DNA of 64,000 nt from DATAXP01 sp963708675 (GCA_963708675.1 CAVPTO010000003.1:5766001-5830000), one strand, 5' to 3'. Positions 53,135-63,364 are shown, counted from the first letter of the stretch. Translations and numbers: made by a program. Notes: generated by a model not told the origin, from the letters alone.

Positions 53135-54433
53135 CTATCGCAGCGTCGTCGACGCTCCGCCGAGTGGGATGATGCGCTTGGCGGTGACGTGCTGGGCGTG
53201 CTCGCTGGGCAGATAGCCGAGTGTGCCGTTCACGCCGACTTCCATGCCCACGTAGTTGCGCAGGTTCACGCCCGGCGAAGGGCTGACGTAGTAACGCACG
53301 GCGCCGTTGCTGTCGAGCAAGGCAAACTGCGGCGCACCGTCGCGCCCCGCGACGACTTGCGCCAACTTGCCCGAGCCGTCGTAGCGCGGCTCGCTGCCGG
53401 CGGCGTGAGGCATGACGGTTCGCATGCGGGCGGCGAGCTGTTGATTGCGGCGATCGGTCTCGCTCGTCACCTCGACGACCGCCACCCATCGCGAACGAAT
53501 GTCTTCGAACCGCTGAATCTTTGCGAGCAGCAAGCGCGCCTGCCCGCGCTCGACGGCGGTTTCGCTCTTGCCGAGTGCAGCCTCGGCCTTGTCACCGATT
53601 TCTGAGAAGTCCCAGGCGGTCGGTTCCGAAGTGACCATGGTCGATAGCTGCAGATCGAGCTCGTCGAGCAGCTCGGGAATGTCGGTGTGCGCGGGAAGCC
53701 GCGTGCGCGTCGAGTGATGAGCGCGTGGTTCGTACGTCATTGGATCGCCGGCCTCGTCGAGCGGTTCACGTTCGCGCTGGTGCGGATGATGCTTGCGACG
53801 CGGCGCGGGGACGTAAACCGACTCGTCCTCGGGCGAGTAACGGCCTTCGGCCTCGAGTTCGTCGTCGAGTTCTTTCTCCTCCTCGGCCATGCGCGCGAGG
53901 ATCATGTTGTTCTTGGGGCCACGATCGCGCGGGGCGGCTTGCTTGAGTTCGCGTTCGACGAACTTCCCCGACACCCATCGGAACTCGCCTGCGGGAGGCG
54001 TGATCTTGTACCACGTTTGCGCGGCTGGGCCGGTGTTGAATCGCTTGGCTTCGATGACCTCGACTTCTTCGCCGCGTTCGAGACGGATTTGGATCACGTC
54101 ACGCACGTCGCTGAACGAACTGCCGACACGGGCGACGATGCGCTCGCCGATGACCAGCGCCGTATTGCCGCCGGTGGGCTTGAGAAACTCGCCCGAGACC
54201 CAACTAAACGAACCCGCGGGGGGACGAATTGCGTACCATCCGCCAGGATCGTGGCGATACACCTCGACGGCGTCGCCGCGGTTGAGCTTCGACACGGGAT
54301 AGTAGTTGTCGCCGGGGCCGCTGCGGACGTTGACGTCGTCGCTGCGAACGTAGGCGGTGTACGGAAAACTTTCGGCGCGCAATGCCGAAACGAGGCAGGC
54401 GAAGATGCCCAGCGGTGCAAGGCAACGCAGCAT
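53135..54433 (-). CDS. secreted protein with two SH3-like domains
   Basis: 432 residues. Signal peptide (PLGIFACLVSALRA), then two bacterial SH3 (SH3b) domains: 'DDVNVRSGPGDNYYPVSKL' to 'FSWVSGEFL' (27-85) and 'RVGSSFSDVRDVIQIRLERG' to 'FRWVSGKFV' (95-160). A charged disordered middle (170-260) and a C-terminal beta domain with 'NLRNYVGMEVGVNGTLGYLP' follow. SH3b domains often bind cell wall or peptides; the role here is unknown. GGAG lies 10 bases before the ATG. Confidence 0.82.
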   Translation of the reverse strand: MLRCLAPLGIFACLVSALRAESFPYTAYVRSDDVNVRSGPGDNYYPVSKLNRGDAVEVYRHDPGGWYAIRPPAGSFSWVSGEFLKPTGGNTALVIGERIVARVGSSFSDVRDVIQIRLERGEEVEVIEAKRFNTGPAAQTWYKITPPAGEFRWVSGKFVERELKQAAPRDRGPKNNMILARMAEEEKELDDELEAEGRYSPEDESVYVPAPRRKHHPHQREREPLDEAGDPMTYEPRAHHSTRTRLPAHTDIPELLDELDLQLSTMVTSEPTAWDFSEIGDKAEAALGKSETAVERGQARLLLAKIQRFEDIRSRWVAVVEVTSETDRRNQQLAARMRTVMPHAAGSEPRYDGSGKLAQVVAGRDGAPQFALLDSNGAVRYYVSPSPGVNLRNYVGMEVGVNGTLGYLPSEHAQHVTAKRIIPLGGASTTLR

Positions 54434-54568
54434 GAAGAGCGTCTCCTCGAGACGAACAAGCGCAGGGAGCGCGATAGGTAGGAAAGGCAGGCGGGGAATC
54501 GAACGAGCGCAGATAAGCGACAAACGTGTAACACAATCGCCGGAGGCGCTCAAGGCCGATCGCGTCGT

Positions 54569-56951
54569 TTAGCCGGCCCGCTTGCGGGCCGCGTCGGCGG
54601 AAACGCGCGAAACCGCAAGCGATGAAGCAATGTCGCACGAGCAGGAACGTTTCGACATCCGAAGAAACAATGACGCGATAGCGTCACTATCGCTAGCGGC
54701 GGTCGTCGACCCGCTCGGCGCGCGGAACCAACTGAGAACCCAGCCGATAGGGCCCAGCTCCGGATCGGGCTGCGCCTGCACGCGGGCGGAAATCTCGTGG
54801 GCCATCAGATACGAACGCAAGCTGATGAGCTGCTGCTTCGCGCGTTCGACAGCATCGGCACGACGACGGTCGCGATTCTTGAGCGGGCGGATTTCGAGGT
54901 CGATACGCGTGCGCATCAGGCCACCGCGATCGCTCGTGGCGAGCCGCTCTTCCTTGAACCGCAGTTGCATCATCAGCACGATTTGTCGGTCGCTGTCGCG
55001 TCGACCGAGCGCGCCGCCGCCGGTCGCCATTTTCACCTTCACGTCGTTGTCGTCGATGGCGACGATCTCGGCGTGATGATCGGCGATGAAGCCGCGGAGC
55101 TTTTCGATGCTGCGGTCGATCGGCGATTGCGTGACCAGTTGCTGCGCCAACAGCAAGTTGTCGTTGGCACTGGCCGTGCGAGTCTGCTGTTCCTGATCGT
55201 CGAGTGTGCCCGAGCCTGAACCCAACTGCACGACGCGATTACGGCCGGTTTCCTTGGCGACCAACAATGCGCGGTCCGAACGTCGCAACAGCGTGTCGGG
55301 CGTATCGCCGGGTTGAATCTCGGTGACGCCGAAACTCGCCGACACGCAGCGGCCGTCGAGCGCCGGTTGTTGAATGAGGCAAAACGCGCTGCGAATCTCT
55401 TCGGCACGCGCGGCGGCGGTCGTGTTGTCGCAGTCGGTGCACAAGAGCGCGAACTCTTCGCCACCGTAACGAGCGACGAGATCGCCGGGATGGCAAGCAT
55501 TCTGCAGCACACGCGCGAAACTCTGAATGATCGCGTCGCCCGCCTGGTGACCGTACTTGTCGTTCACCTGCTTGAAGCGGTCGATGTCGCTCATGATCAG
55601 GCTGCACGGCCGCTTGCTTTCCGTGTGAGCGGTCACGAACATTCCCAACACGCGGTCGAACTCGGCACGGTTGGCGACCTGCGTGAGCGGGTCTTTCGTC
55701 GCCAGCTCGTGCAAGTTCTGGCAACGTTCTTCGAGCGAAATCTCAGGCGACACGTCGTGCAGCAGCAGGGTGAGGCCTTGCATCGTGCCGTCGGCCGAGA
55801 CGACCGGAGCGGCATGGGCGTCGACCGACAAGTCGCGCGAGCCACGACCGCGAATCGTCAATCGTCGCAGCCACTGCACGCCGGTATCCAAGGCGTGCGC
55901 GATCGGGCATTCTTCGTCGCGAATCAAGCGGCCTTGCTCGTCGCGCGTTCGCAGCAGGCTTGGCGCCCACAGGCGTTGATATACGCTCGCAGCCGAAATG
56001 CCCGTGAGGCGTTCGGCGCCGCGGTTCCACAACATGATGCGACGGCTGGCGTCGACGAACACGACGGCGTCGTACATGTTGTCGAGCAGTTTTTGATGGA
56101 ACAGCGCGTCCGATGATTTCGCGGTCGCGGCCCATTGAATCGATTCGTTGCGTCGCCACGGAGCGTTCGCCGCCTCGGGCGAAATCTCGGCCATCCAGCG
56201 GCGCGTCGTGTCGATCTTGAAGCCGTCGAGGTCGTGCAGCTTGATGAACAGCGCGACCAAGGCGGGGTCGAACTGCGTGCCGGCGTTGGTGTACAGCTCG
56301 TTGTAAGCGTGTTCGAGCGACAACGCGCGGCGGTAAACGTGATCGGAAATCATCGCGTCGAACGCGTCGACGATGGCGAGCATCCGCGCGCCCAGCGGCA
56401 AGTCGTCGCCGTGCGCATCGAGGCGATACCGGCTGCCGTCGTACCAGGTGCGCGCGTAACGCACGTTGGCGAGAACACCGGGCACGGCGCAGCTGCACCG
56501 CAGGATCTTCGAGCCCCGCGGCCCAGTGCTCTTCCATGATCGTCATCTCTTGCGACGTCAGCGAGCCGGGCTTTCGCAGCAGCGCGTCGGGGACCGAGAT
56601 CTTGCCGATGTCGTGCAGCATGGCCGACAGTTCGACTTCATCGCGCTGCTCTTCGGGCAGTCCGATGCGTGCCGCCCATGCCGAGCAACCGAGACCGACG
56701 CGCAGGCAGTGCTGAGCGGTGGGCTCGTGCTTGCTTCGCAATGCAGCGAACAAGCTGCTCGCCACGCCCATGCGAACTTGCATCAGCTCGTTCTCGCGTT
56801 CGCGCGAAAACAGGCGCGGCACGACGGGTTCGTCGTCGGGCGCTTCGAGCGTGCCGATCAGTCGCGAAATCTCCACGACTTGATCGTCGGGCGCCGTGAC
56901 GGTCGGCGATGGACCGTCCTCGCGGCGATCTTGACGAGCGGGTGTCTCCAT
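54569..56951 (-). CDS. HD-GYP-like, PAS and GGDEF protein, frame broken near 56507
   Basis: About 794 residues across the break. The HD part has His81, His113-Asp114 (MLHDIGKISVPD) and His142, but the second half reads 'TWYDGSRYRLDAHGDDLPLGARML' with no HH pair and RYR for GYP, so c-di-GMP hydrolysis is doubtful. A PAS domain follows (MYDAVVFVDASRRIMLWNRGAE), then GGDEF with an intact GGEEF active site (RYGGEEFALL) and 'DIDRFKQVNDKYGHQAGD'. Probable diguanylate cyclase. One surplus base near 56507 (gaa-gatc) breaks the frame; removal gives 'GLEILRCSCAVPGVLANVRYA'. The tail ends in a copy of the cgcttgcggtttcgcgc word. Confidence 0.85.
54603..54621. repeat. copy of the acgcgcgaaaccgcaagcg word at a gene end
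   Basis: 19-base match to the arm of 27690-27740, within the last codons of the GGDEF gene (encoding LAVSRV). A second small hairpin (cccgcttgcggg) lies next to it at about 54575-54590. Confidence 0.75.
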
Positions 56952-57107
56952 GCGGCAGGTTCCCTGCGGCGGCACGACGGGCCGCGCGATTTGTAACGAT
57001 GAAACTGCCAAACGCCCCGCTGGCGGCATCGCCTGTCAGGCGCGATCGAACGTAAAACCCTAGGTCGTCGATGGGGCATGGTCAAACGGCGGTGAGCGTC
57101 AAACGAA

Positions 57108-57245
57108 CCCCTCTCCCTTTGGGAGAGGGTGGCGGCGCAGCCGCCGGGTGAGGGCGGGTTGCACCGCGATTTGCCGCACGAGCAGTTTAACCCTCCCTCA
57201 TCCGATCCGCCTTTGGCGGACCACCTTCTCCCGGAGGGAGAAGGG
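57108..57245. repeat. G/C-rich paired hairpin module
   Basis: cccctctccctttgggagag.. ggtggcggcgcagccgccgg.. gtgagggcgggtt, then aaccctccctcatccgatcc.. accttctcccggagggagaa. Same two-armed module as 37407-37532, in the divergent space before the FAH gene. Otherwise nothing was found between 56952 and 57318. Confidence 0.85.
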
Positions 57246-57318
57246 TTTCAATGGCTGATTCCGCGTCGCTTGCGACTCGCTTCGACTTGCATTACGCTGC
57301 GACGCAAAAGGAGCGGTT

Positions 57319-58182
57319 ATGCGGTTTGTAACGTTCGACGGTGCTGCCGGGCCGCGCGTCGCCGCCGTAGACGATGGCCACTACGTCGATCTGCACGCGA
57401 CCGACGCGAAACTGCCGATGTCGCTCAGGGAGTTATTGGCCGGCGGATCGGCGGCGATCGAACGGGCGAAACTTGCCGCCCAGCACGGGACGCACATCGA
57501 CCCGAAGAGCGTCAAGCTGCTGGCCCCGATTCCCGATCCGCAGAAGGTCCTCTGCATCGGCCTGAACTACGTCGACCACGCGAAGGAAAGCGGGCAAGAA
57601 CCTCCGGGCGAGCCGGTCGTTTTTTGCAAGTTCGCCACCGCTGTCTCGGCACACGAGCGGCCCATCGTTCTGCCGAAGGTCAGCAAGAAGGTCGACTACG
57701 AGGCCGAGTTGGTCGTCGTCATCGGCCGCGGCGGAAAGCACATCGCCATCGATGCCGTGCCGCAGCACATCGCCGGCTACTGTTGTGGCAACGATGTTTC
57801 CGCCCGCGACTGGCAACTTCAGAAGCCCGGCGGTCAGTGGCTGCTCGGCAAGACGTTCGACACGTTTGCTCCGTTCGGGCCCGAGATGGTCACGGCCGAC
57901 GAGGTCGGCGACCCGAACAACCTGCGCGTTCAATTGCGGCTGAACGGCAAGACGATGCAGGACTCTTCGACGTCGCAGTTCATCTTCAACGTGGCGAAGG
58001 TGGTGTCGTACGTCTCGCAAGTGTGCATATTAACGCCGGGCGACGTGATCTTCACCGGCACGCCGCCGGGCGTTGGCGCGGCACGCAAGCCGCCGGTGTT
58101 TCTGCAGCCCGGCGACGTGTGCGAGGTCGAGATCGAAATGCTCGGCGTGCTGCGCAACAAGTGCGTGGCGGAAGATGCGTGA
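57319..58182 (+). CDS. fumarylacetoacetate hydrolase family protein
   Basis: 287 residues. The FAH fold: 'VLCIGLNYVDHAKESG', metal ligand Glu/Glu in 'DYEAELVVVIG', Asp in 'GYCCGNDVSARDWQ', 'FDTFAPFGPEMVTADEV' and 'FTGTPPGVGAARKPPVFLQPGD'. Members act as acylpyruvate hydrolases, isomerase/decarboxylases or oxaloacetate decarboxylases; the substrate is not resolved. AAGGAG 9 bases before the ATG. A diverged copy of its last 49 codons lies at 59887-60036. Confidence 0.92.
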   Translation: MRFVTFDGAAGPRVAAVDDGHYVDLHATDAKLPMSLRELLAGGSAAIERAKLAAQHGTHIDPKSVKLLAPIPDPQKVLCIGLNYVDHAKESGQEPPGEPVVFCKFATAVSAHERPIVLPKVSKKVDYEAELVVVIGRGGKHIAIDAVPQHIAGYCCGNDVSARDWQLQKPGGQWLLGKTFDTFAPFGPEMVTADEVGDPNNLRVQLRLNGKTMQDSSTSQFIFNVAKVVSYVSQVCILTPGDVIFTGTPPGVGAARKPPVFLQPGDVCEVEIEMLGVLRNKCVAEDA

Positions 58183-58192
58183 CGCCGCTCGT

Positions 58193-58296
58193 CTCCCTCT
58201 CCCCTTGCGGGAGAGGGCCGGGTGAGGGGTGGAAAGCGTGTACTCGCGTCGCCCCCTCACCCGGTTCATTCGCTTACGGCGAACGAACCACCCTCT
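58193..58296. repeat. G/C-rich repeat after FAH gene (copy A)
   Basis: ctccctctccccttgcggga.. gagggccgggtgagggg, unique middle, then cccctcacccggttcattcg.. and ccctctcccgcaagg. Nearly the same as 59761-59886 and 60046-60168, but here split by the MITE at 58306-58405. Confidence 0.85.
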
Positions 58297-58305
58297 CCCG
58301 CAAGG

Positions 58306-58405
58306 GGCTTTGCACAAAAACTCACGTCAAGCCGCTACATCGCGAAGCTGTCATGAATTGCTATCGCAATGTCTCGTGCATTGACCGGACTTTTTGTGCA
58401 AAGCC
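58306..58405. mobile_element. 100-bp MITE with 15-bp inverted termini
   Basis: Ends ggctttgcacaaaaa (58306-58320) and tttttgtgcaaagcc (58391-58405) are perfect inverted repeats. Flanks cccgcaagg (58297-58305 and 58406-58414) are a 9-bp direct repeat. The uninterrupted site is seen in the sister repeats at 59761-59886 and 60046-60168 (cccgcaaggggagaggg), so the insertion is proved by comparison within the window. No coding capacity; mobilisation by a transposase elsewhere is inferred. Confidence 0.9.
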
Positions 58406-58440
58406 CCCGCAAGGGGAGAGGGTTGATGCAGGAGGTGCGC

Positions 58441-58818
58441 TCACACCGTCGTCGGCAGACCTTCTTCGATCCACACCTGCGCCGCGGCGGCCTCGGCCTT
58501 GTCGAAGTAGCGAATCTTCGCGATCGTGAACGGCTTGCAGAAGACGGCCATGCCGTGCTCCCACTTCTTCTCGCCGACCATCGCGATGCGTTCGATGTCT
58601 TTGAAGTGCTTGAAGTCGAACTTCATGTCTTCCCACAACGCGGCGACTTCCCAACCGTGGAAGTCGTGCATCTCGACGAGGATACGCACCTTGCCGTGAG
58701 CTTTGATCTGCTTCTCGAGCTCGGGGACGAAGTGCTTGTAATCGTCGGCGGTGAGCTTGCCGCTCATGCTCACGTGAACGACACGGCCGCCGCTGATCTC
58801 TTGAACGGTAACGGGCAT
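58441..58818 (-). CDS. SpoIIAA-like STAS family protein
   Basis: 125 residues. 'GRVVHVSMSGKLTADDYKHFVPELE', 'KVRILVEMHDFHGWEVAALWEDM' and 'MAVFCKPFTIAKIRYFDKAEAAAAQVWIEE' match the SpoIIAA-like (DUF3478) family. Cytoplasmic, possibly ligand- or lipid-binding; the role is unknown. GGAGG 7 bases before ATG 58818. Confidence 0.88.
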   Translation of the reverse strand: MPVTVQEISGGRVVHVSMSGKLTADDYKHFVPELEKQIKAHGKVRILVEMHDFHGWEVAALWEDMKFDFKHFKDIERIAMVGEKKWEHGMAVFCKPFTIAKIRYFDKAEAAAAQVWIEEGLPTTV

Positions 58819-58895
58819 GGTGATTCCTCCGATGGCGAGTTCGCTTCTTCCGCGTTCATTATAGCGCGTCACCCAAGGGCGGTCGAATGCGTCCG

Positions 58896-59672
58896 CTACT
58901 TCGGATGTTTCTTGAGAGCGGCTAACAATTCCTCGCGAAACTGCGGCTTGGCGACGCACAGCATGTGACCGACGTCGGCAATCTCGACGACCGGCCAATC
59001 GCTGCGCAGCCGTTCCGCCGGCTCGACGTACAGGCGTTTGATGATGCGATCATCGTCGCCGATGAGAATCGTCACTGGGACATGTATGTCCTTGATCTGC
59101 TTGTCCGTCAGCGCGAGCTTCGCGAGGCTGCGGCCACACAAGATCGCGGGCCTCGGTTCGGAATCATTCTTTCCGACTTGCTCGAAGACGAGTTGCGCCG
59201 GACTTCCCACAAGCATGCAGCCCATGCCTCCGAGCACGGCCGAGATGACGCGCTCTGGATGCTTGACGACGAAGTTCGCCGTGATGATGCCGCCCATCGA
59301 ATAGCCGACGATGTGCGCCTTCTTGATCTTCAGATGATCGAGCAGCCGCTCGACGTCGTCGACCAGATTCGTGCCGTACTCGTTCTCATCCGTCGGCTTA
59401 TCGGAGCGTCCATGTCCGCGGACATCCATCGCGACGACGCGATAGTCCTTCGAGAGCGCGCCGATAATGCCGGGCAGCCCCCAGTTCAGCTCGGCCGAGG
59501 CGTGCCAGCCATGAATCAGCACGACGGGCGTTCCCTGCCCCTCGTCGATGTAGCTGATCTTGCAGCCGTCGGAGTCGAACGTCTCGGGGGAGTTTCGATC
59601 GGCTCGCGCGACGGTGCTACTTGCGAGACACACCATCAAGATCGTCGTCGTTATCGTGGCGTTCCATGTCAT
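58896..59672 (-). CDS. secreted alpha/beta hydrolase
   Basis: 258 residues. Signal peptide (TITTTILMVCLASSTVARA). Fold motifs: oxyanion 'VVLIHGWHAS', 'DVRGHGRSDKP', nucleophile Ser in 'GYSMGG', acid Asp in 'LIGDDDRI', His in 'VGHML'. The catalytic triad is complete. Substrate unknown; esterase-type activity is likely. ATG 59672 is chosen at the signal peptide; ATG 59711 in frame would add a basic leader. Confidence 0.88.
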   Translation of the reverse strand: MTWNATITTTILMVCLASSTVARADRNSPETFDSDGCKISYIDEGQGTPVVLIHGWHASAELNWGLPGIIGALSKDYRVVAMDVRGHGRSDKPTDENEYGTNLVDDVERLLDHLKIKKAHIVGYSMGGIITANFVVKHPERVISAVLGGMGCMLVGSPAQLVFEQVGKNDSEPRPAILCGRSLAKLALTDKQIKDIHVPVTILIGDDDRIIKRLYVEPAERLRSDWPVVEIADVGHMLCVAKPQFREELLAALKKHPK

Positions 59673-59760
59673 CGGCGTCGCACTCCGCTTGCGGCTTACT
59701 GAGGTTCTCAATTTGAAGTCTTCTGATCTTAATGTTACTGATTGAACGACAACTCTGTTT

Positions 59761-59886
59761 TCTCCCTCTTCTCTTGCGGGAGAGGGCCGGGGTGAGGGGT
59801 AGGAAGCGTGTACCCGCGTCGCCCCCTCACCCGGTTCATTCGCCTATGGCGAACGAACCACCCTCTCCCGCAAGGGGAGAGGGTTG
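59761..59886. repeat. G/C-rich repeat before FAH fragment (copy B)
   Basis: About 125 bases nearly identical to copy C at 60046-60168 and similar to copy A at 58193-58296, without the MITE. It flanks the FAH gene fragment on its left. Confidence 0.85.
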
Positions 59887-60036
59887 ATGCAGGACAACGT
59901 GATCTTCACGGGCACGCCGCCGGGCGTTGGCGCGTCGCGCAAGCCGCCGGTGTTTTTGCAGCCCGGCGACGTGTGCGAGGTCGAGATCGAAAAGCTCGGC
60001 GTGCTGCGCAACCGGTGCGTGGCGGAAGAAGCGTGA
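59887..60036 (+). pseudogene. 3' fragment of the FAH gene
   Basis: 49 codons (DNVIFTGTPPGVGASRKPP.., ending CVAEEA, stop) match the end of the FAH gene at about 58035-58182 with some substitutions (Ala to Ser, Met to Lys, Asp to Glu). Upstream domains are missing. With the same repeat on both sides it looks like a duplication by recombination between repeats. Not functional by inference. Confidence 0.85.
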
Positions 60037-60045
60037 CGACGCTTG

Positions 60046-60168
60046 TCTCCCTCTCCCCTTGCGGGAGAGGGCCGGGGTGAGGGGTAGGAAGCGTGTACCC
60101 GCGTCGCCCCCTCACCCGGTTCATTCGCCTATGGCGAACGAACCACCCTCTCCCGCAAGGGGAGAGGG
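60046..60168. repeat. G/C-rich repeat after FAH fragment (copy C)
   Basis: Nearly identical to copy B (59761-59886), in the same orientation; the two bracket the FAH fragment as a direct repeat. Confidence 0.85.
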
Positions 60169-60210
60169 GATAGCAGATACCGTTTCCGATTCAAATGACA
60201 ATTTGACCAC

Positions 60211-60265
60211 CGATAGCCGCGTCGTCCACGACCCGGAATCCGCCGGGTGGACGCGGCGGCTAAGC
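60211..60265. repeat. two-hairpin palindromic repeat, copy 2
   Basis: cgatagccgcgtcgtccacg, acccggaatccgccgggtgg, acgcggcggctaagcg: aligns with 5019-5075 with substitutions in the left arm. It lies just beyond the stop of the CHAT-like gene. Confidence 0.65.
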
Positions 60266-60270
60266 GAATC

Positions 60271-63200
60271 TCACGGCGCGTTTCCACCTTGGTTGCCAAG
60301 CACCGCGGCCTTGGGCACTTCAGGCACGGCGGCGGGCACCAAAGGCATTGCCGGAGGCGCGGGGAGTCCCGGCACATCGGTGGGCGCGTCGTCGCTCATC
60401 TTCGGAGGAGCACCGGTGTCGGCCAACAAGAATGCCGACCAGAAGAACGGATGCTCCCCCTTGGGCGGCTTATCGAGACCTGTCGAGATCAGTCGCGGTT
60501 CGAGCGTCGGATTCAACGGACGTTCCCACGAGAGGAACACGCTGCGACGCCATGCATCCTCGGCCGTCTCGTGCGGCAACTCTTGGGCGAACTCGCGCAC
60601 CAGGTCGTAGCTGCTCTGTCCGCCCGGCCGCCATCGGCTGATGAGCACCGTTCGTGCTCCGGTGGCCATCAGCCCCGTAATGGCCATGAACAGGTCGTTG
60701 CCCGTGCCCTGCTTCTTGAGCGAGTTTTCGGCCGCGCTGTGATAGCCGGGCAGGATGACCACTTCTGGCGACGCCCACGGCAGCGGCATCCAAGCGGCGA
60801 GCGTGCTGCCCGGCGCGTTGTGATCGAGCGGAATCGGCGACCAACTGAGGAAGTCGCTCTCGTTGGGCACGATGTCGGCCAGCACGATGAGCCGGTCGGC
60901 CAGCGACGCGAACACCCCGCTCGGGGCGTGCATGTGCCCGTGGATCGCCGTCGGGTTGATCAGCGAACGCTCCATCTCTTCGTAGGCCGTGGTCGTTGCG
61001 GCCGGGTCGTCTTGCGGGAACAGACGTCCGAGCACGACGGCCGTGTTGCCCCCTTGGCGGTGCGGGCGCGTGTCGTTCATTCCCATGCCGACGGTCGGCG
61101 TGTAGCGAATCTTGAGCTTGCTCAGCAGCGGCACGGTCCCCTGCCCGTCCGGCACCTCGAGCGCCTCGAACGGCAAGTACCAGAACAAACTGTCGGGAAC
61201 GATGATCAGCTCGTTGAACGTGTACGGCAACGTGATCTTCGAGTCCTTCATGATCGCGTCGAGCAAGTCGCGGCTGTTCTTCTTCCAACTCACGTCGGCC
61301 AAATCGCTGGGACGAAGCTGCTTGTTTTGCTCCCAGTTGCCAAGCTCGCGCAGGAAGTTCTTCACTTGCCGTTCGACGAGCGTCGGCTGACCGAGCGCCC
61401 AGTAGCCGTAGTTCTCGCGCGTCATCAAAAAGACATGCGTCTGTCGGCTAGTGCAAAAGAACGCGAGCAACGCCTGGCCGTCCCCCATCGCGCCGCGAAC
61501 GTCGGCGATGCTGCGATTCTTCGGGAAGAGAATCTCGGCCGGCTCGCGACGCAGCGCGATCTCGCGCAGAATCGTCTCTTGCTGGGCGCTGACCTTCGCC
61601 AACTCGCCGAGCTTTTCGGCCTGATGCCGCAGTTGAGCGGTTTCTTCGTACCACATCGGTTTCGCGCGAAGCTCGTCGTACATCTCGCGCGATTTTCGAG
61701 CCAACTGCTCGTAGGCGACGAACTTCGAAAGGATGTCCTGCTTTTGCAGTCGCGCTCGCTGATCGAGCAAACTTTCGGGGCCTTCCAACAGCCAACGCAA
61801 GTTGAGCAGCCGGCCGCCGAAATCGAGCGCACTTAGAAAGCGATGCCGCTTCGCAAGGTCGGAAATCTCGAGCGCACGCTCGAACTCGCGACGACCAATG
61901 GCAACGTCGAACCACGACTCGTAACTCAGCGTGTGCGGGGTGGCCATCACGCTCAGCGCCTCGATCGGCTCGGTGAGCCAGTCGGCCGGCGTCGGATCGC
62001 GCAGCAGCAGCGTGTAAAGGTCCATCGCCACGCGAGCCGAAACCCAGGTTTGGTTTTTCAGCAGCGTGTCGACGTACAAGATTTGAAACAGCCACAGCGA
62101 ACCGCCACCGCGCTGGAAGTTCATCGCAGTCGTCAGCGAGGCGTCGCCGGCCGCGGCCTGGCCCTCTTCGTACGATGCGAGTGCGCCGATGTAATTCACC
62201 CGCGCCGAGCCGTGAGACGGCGATGTCGCTGCGGCCGATCGTCGTGCGGGCCTGCCTGATGTAATTGTCGGCGACCTTCGCTTGTCCGACTGTTGCCGCA
62301 CTTTCGGCACACAGTTCGAGCAACGACACTTGCAGGTAGCCGAGCCCTTGGCGTCGCGCCCACTCGGCCGCCGGCAGCAGCAACGGGTACATGCCTTTGC
62401 GATTGGCCATCAGATGCGTCATCGTGCCGTAACGAAACGCGTCTTCGAGCACCGTCCAGTCGTCGAAGTTGACGGCCGTGTAGGTCGCTTCTTCGTACCA
62501 ACGTTCGGCGGTCACGTAGTCGCCTTGAATAAGCGCGATCCGCGCCAGCTCGACCATCGCCATGGCCGTGAGCGGGTGATCGTACATTCCGCCGGCGACG
62601 AGCGATCGTTCGAGGGCGGTCTTGGCCTGAGCGTCTTTGCCGGCAGCGGAGAAGGCCATGCCGAGCTGCATGTCGACATAACATTCCGACCAATGGTTCG
62701 GCTGTCCCGCGCGGCGCGAGCAGACTTCGAGCAGTTGGCTGGTCAGCGGATCGAACGCACAAATGGGGCCGAGGATGTCGCGACGGCGACGCATCGCCTG
62801 GCAGGTGCAGCGCACGACTTCTTGCGTCGACAGCGGCACGAGCATCGGCATCTGAATGACGCCGCCTCGCTGCAGCACGGTCATCTGGTTCAGCGATCCC
62901 TGCGAGCTGAGCGTGTACTCCTTATACACGCCGAGTTGGAACTGCCGCTTCGATTGTCCCCACGGCACGCGCGCCACTGCATTGCCGGCGACGGCCGGCA
63001 TGAGGTTCGGCTCGAACTGCACGCGGATCATCCAGTCGGAATGTTGGATGAACAGATTGAGCGCGATCGTGTACTGATCGAGCGCCGCGCCGTAATTGCC
63101 GAGTTGGAAGTAGCTCTCGCCTGCCATCGTGTGGTAGCAGACCGAGTCGAGCCATCGCACGGAGCCGGCCTTGATCGAGCCCGATTGAGCCTCGCCCAGG

Positions 63201-63364
63201 AAGTCGGCGACGGCCGTGCGGAACGCGCCGTCGTGATAGTCGCCGAGGCACGACCAATAAACCTGCGACGGAGCGCGAAGGCCTTGCGCGTTCGATGTTG
63301 CCGGAGCTGCCATGACAGCAACCGCCGCGACCGCCAGCAGTACGGGTAACCTGATCGGTTGCAT
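60271..63364 (-). CDS. giant secreted TPR protein with degenerate CHAT-like domain, frame broken near 62203
   Basis: About 1030 residues across the break. Signal peptide (LPVLLAVAAVAVMAAPATSNA), TPR-like helices to about residue 640 (GESYFQLGNYGAALDQYTIAL; DYVTAERWYEEATY), then a C-terminal CHAT-like alpha/beta domain (NELIIVPDSLFWYLPFEAL; TPTVGMGMND; VVILPGYHSAAEN; SWERPLNP). CHAT peptidases need a His in a GHG-type site and a Cys in an SACxT-type site. Here those positions read LADIVPN and LPGYHSA, so the protease dyad appears lost. A Pro-rich tail ends it. The break near 62203 lies in a gcgcggg run. ATG 63364 or 63382 (18-bp tandem repeat) can start it. Confidence 0.8.
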
